From positions 1,302,001 through 1,366,000 of the forward strand of contig NZ_AP022573.1 of assembly GCF_010729105.1 (NCBI RefSeq): a stretch of 64,000 bases of DNA. The letters are read 5' to 3'. The position numbers and the translations under genes were made by a program. This document shows, piece after piece, positions 62,809 through 64,000 of the stretch. This stretch comes from Mycobacterium saskatchewanense (GTDB lineage: Bacteria; Actinomycetota; Actinomycetes; Mycobacteriales; Mycobacteriaceae). The notes below the pieces were generated by a model. That model ran no database searches and had not been told where the DNA came from. It saw only the letters and a list, made by a program, of their open reading frames with translations. The first letter of the stretch is position 1, and each line of letters starts with the position of its first letter.

Positions 62809-62866
62809 GCCGGTTGCCGCGGCTGCCGTCCCCGGGGGGAGGAGGGACGGAGCCACGACAACCGGC
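62809..62866 (-). terminator. hairpin terminator after the PPE gene
   Basis: Nested arms: GCCGGTTG pairs with CAACCGGC (62809-62816, 62859-62866), GGCT with AGCC, and CCGTCCC with GGGACGG (62826-62832, 62844-62850). This gives 19 base pairs with small internal loops. It lies 8 bp beyond the PPE stop on the leftward strand. Confidence 0.7.
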
Positions 62867-62874
62867 GCAAGGAG

Positions 62875-64000
62875 CTATTTGTTGTTGGCCTCCTGGATCA
62901 GCAGGGAGGCGGTGCGCTTGAGCGCGTCGCGCTGCTTGGTCATGTCGGCGATCGCCCGGCGCAGCTGGTTGAGCTCGTCGCGTTCACTCACCGCCTCGTC
63001 CTCGGCGGCCCTGCGGTCCTGCGCCACCCAGCGGTCCGCGAGGTCGGTGTTCAGTCCCGACTCCCGGTCAAGGGCAGCGACAACTTTCGCGCGAGCACCG
63101 GTCCGGGGTCCCTGCCCGTCCCTGGGCGCGTTGACCACGCTCGCCACCGGTCCACCCAACGGCGGCATGCCCCCGTACAGGCCACCGAGCGGGTGCGCCG
63201 GCACGCCTTCGAGGTCGGCGATGGGCAGTGCGGTGGCAGCGAGGCGGACCGCCGGGGAAGCCCCGCCCCACGACGCCGGCACCGACAACTTGCCGACCGA
63301 GGCCGCCTCCCCCACGCCCGCCGAGATCGGACTGGACGAACCGACCAGGGTCGACCCCGCGCCCGATCCCCCGGACACCTGAGACGCGGCGCTGGCCGCC
63401 GCTGCCGGCGGCGTGAGGGCGGAGATCAACGGGTTCCACGCCGTCGCCACCGGAGGGGCGAACGTCAACATGGCGCCGGAGGCGTCGAAGTTCAGCCCCT
63501 CGGAGAGGATCTGGGGTCCGACGGTCAGGCTGCTCAGCGAGTTGAACAGCTGCACCGGAGAGCTGTTCAACAGATCCAGAAGCGGGTTGTTATCCAGGGT
63601 GAATCCCGACGAAAGCCCTTGCAGCAGATTGGGAACACCTGAAAGCGCGGATTGGGCATTCGACTCGCCCGCCGCGGCGGTGGCTTGGGTGACCGCGGCG
63701 CTCTGCGACGAACTTCCCGCCGGGTTGGTGGCCTGCGGCGGCGTGTTGAACGGCACCAATCGCGTCGCCGCCGCCGACGCGCCGGCATAGCCGTACATCG
63801 CCGCGGCGTCCTGGGCCCACATCTCGGCGTACTGCGCCTCGGTCGCCGCGATCGCCGGAGTGTTCTGGCCCAGAACATTCGTGGCCACCAAGGCCGACAG
63901 CAAGGCTCGGTTCACCTCGATCACCGGTGGTGGCACCGTCGCCGCGAGCGCCGCCTCGTAGGCCGCGACCGCCGATTCCATCTGACTCGCCGTCTGCTTG
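62875..64000 (-). CDS. PPE family protein, PPE-SVP subgroup (N-terminus beyond the window)
   Basis: About 375 codons are visible, and the frame stays open to the window edge. The first PPE residues are therefore missing; the internal ATG at 63981 is not the true start. The end of the PPE domain is clear ([51 protein letters not shown], residues read in blocks). The C-terminal SVP signature is [11 protein letters not shown]. The last ~60 residues are charged and helical ([13 protein letters not shown] type), extending beyond the usual end of the subgroup. It is expected to be exported by an ESX system with a PE partner, possibly encoded just outside the window. Confidence 0.92.
   Translation of the reverse strand, partial: KQTASQMESAVAAYEAALAATVPPPVIEVNRALLSALVATNVLGQNTPAIAATEAQYAEMWAQDAAAMYGYAGASAAATRLVPFNTPPQATNPAGSSSQSAAVTQATAAAGESNAQSALSGVPNLLQGLSSGFTLDNNPLLDLLNSSPVQLFNSLSSLTVGPQILSEGLNFDASGAMLTFAPPVATAWNPLISALTPPAAAASAASQVSGGSGAGSTLVGSSSPISAGVGEAASVGKLSVPASWGGASPAVRLAATALPIADLEGVPAHPLGGLYGGMPPLGGPVASVVNAPRDGQGPRTGARAKVVAALDRESGLNTDLADRWVAQDRRAAEDEAVSERDELNQLRRAIADMTKQRDALKRTASLLIQEANNK

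Noticed and set aside
1..64000. tRNA, rRNA, insertion sequence, prophage or integrase genes
   Set aside because: No cloverleaf-like sequence, transposase, integrase or terminal inverted repeats were recognised by eye. A tRNA or riboswitch scan would be needed to exclude small RNAs.

Overview
The window is high-GC, gene-dense chromosomal DNA from a Mycobacterium, most likely a slow-growing nontuberculous species. The evidence is a PE domain protein, a PPE-SVP protein, KasB, CYP124, a mycothiol-dependent formaldehyde dehydrogenase (MscR), cutinase and a PapA-type acyltransferase. Positions 1-15000 follow the M. tuberculosis Rv2257c-Rv2266 gene order, recalled from memory: beta-lactamase-like protein, methyltransferase, mscR, metallo-hydrolase, Lnt homologue, SDR, Hsp70-like protein, MFS, cyp124. 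Genes not found between those loci in M. tuberculosis are interleaved: a SHOCT protein, a SABATH fatty-acid methyltransferase and a DapB-like dehydrogenase. After cyp124 the order breaks down. The DUF202 pair resembles Rv2272/Rv2273, but the Stf3/CYP128 genes are absent.

Positions 15000-40000 are mixed. They hold cell-envelope and lipid genes (cutinase, a stand-alone KasB, an amidase, a PapA-like acyltransferase), two TetR systems with clear palindromic operators, a P450, a CehA/McbA-type PHP hydrolase, a PhyH dioxygenase, a GlcD-type flavoenzyme, a Ser/Thr kinase and an F420-type LLM oxidoreductase. The standout is at 26955-28814: a PE domain joined by Gly/Ser linkers to a CBM2 carbohydrate-binding module and a GH18 chitinase-like domain.

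Positions 40000-53300 form a catabolic island. A LysR regulator diverges from a four-gene set (quinone-oxidoreductase-like, intradiol ring-cleavage dioxygenase, two CMD-family proteins). Next comes a tightly coupled nine-gene leftward operon: FAD monooxygenase, FAH hydrolase, GntR regulator, RidA, alpha/beta hydrolase, amidohydrolase and a complete ribose-type ABC importer. A near-perfect palindrome centred on GTATAC, the usual core of GntR/FCD sites, lies just upstream of its first gene. The substrate is unknown; an amide- or N-containing aromatic compound is a reasonable inference.

Positions 53400-60900 form a nitrogen-assimilation operon: amt, a glutamine-synthetase-like enzyme, three proteins equal to the separated domains of glutamate synthase (as in N-methylglutamate synthase or Glx systems), a sarcosine-oxidase-like FAD enzyme and an XRE-cupin regulator. 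A degenerate GlnR-like box lies upstream. The window ends with an M20 amidohydrolase, a glyoxalase-like protein and a PPE-SVP gene cut by the right edge. No rRNA, tRNA, CRISPR array, insertion sequence or phage gene was seen.
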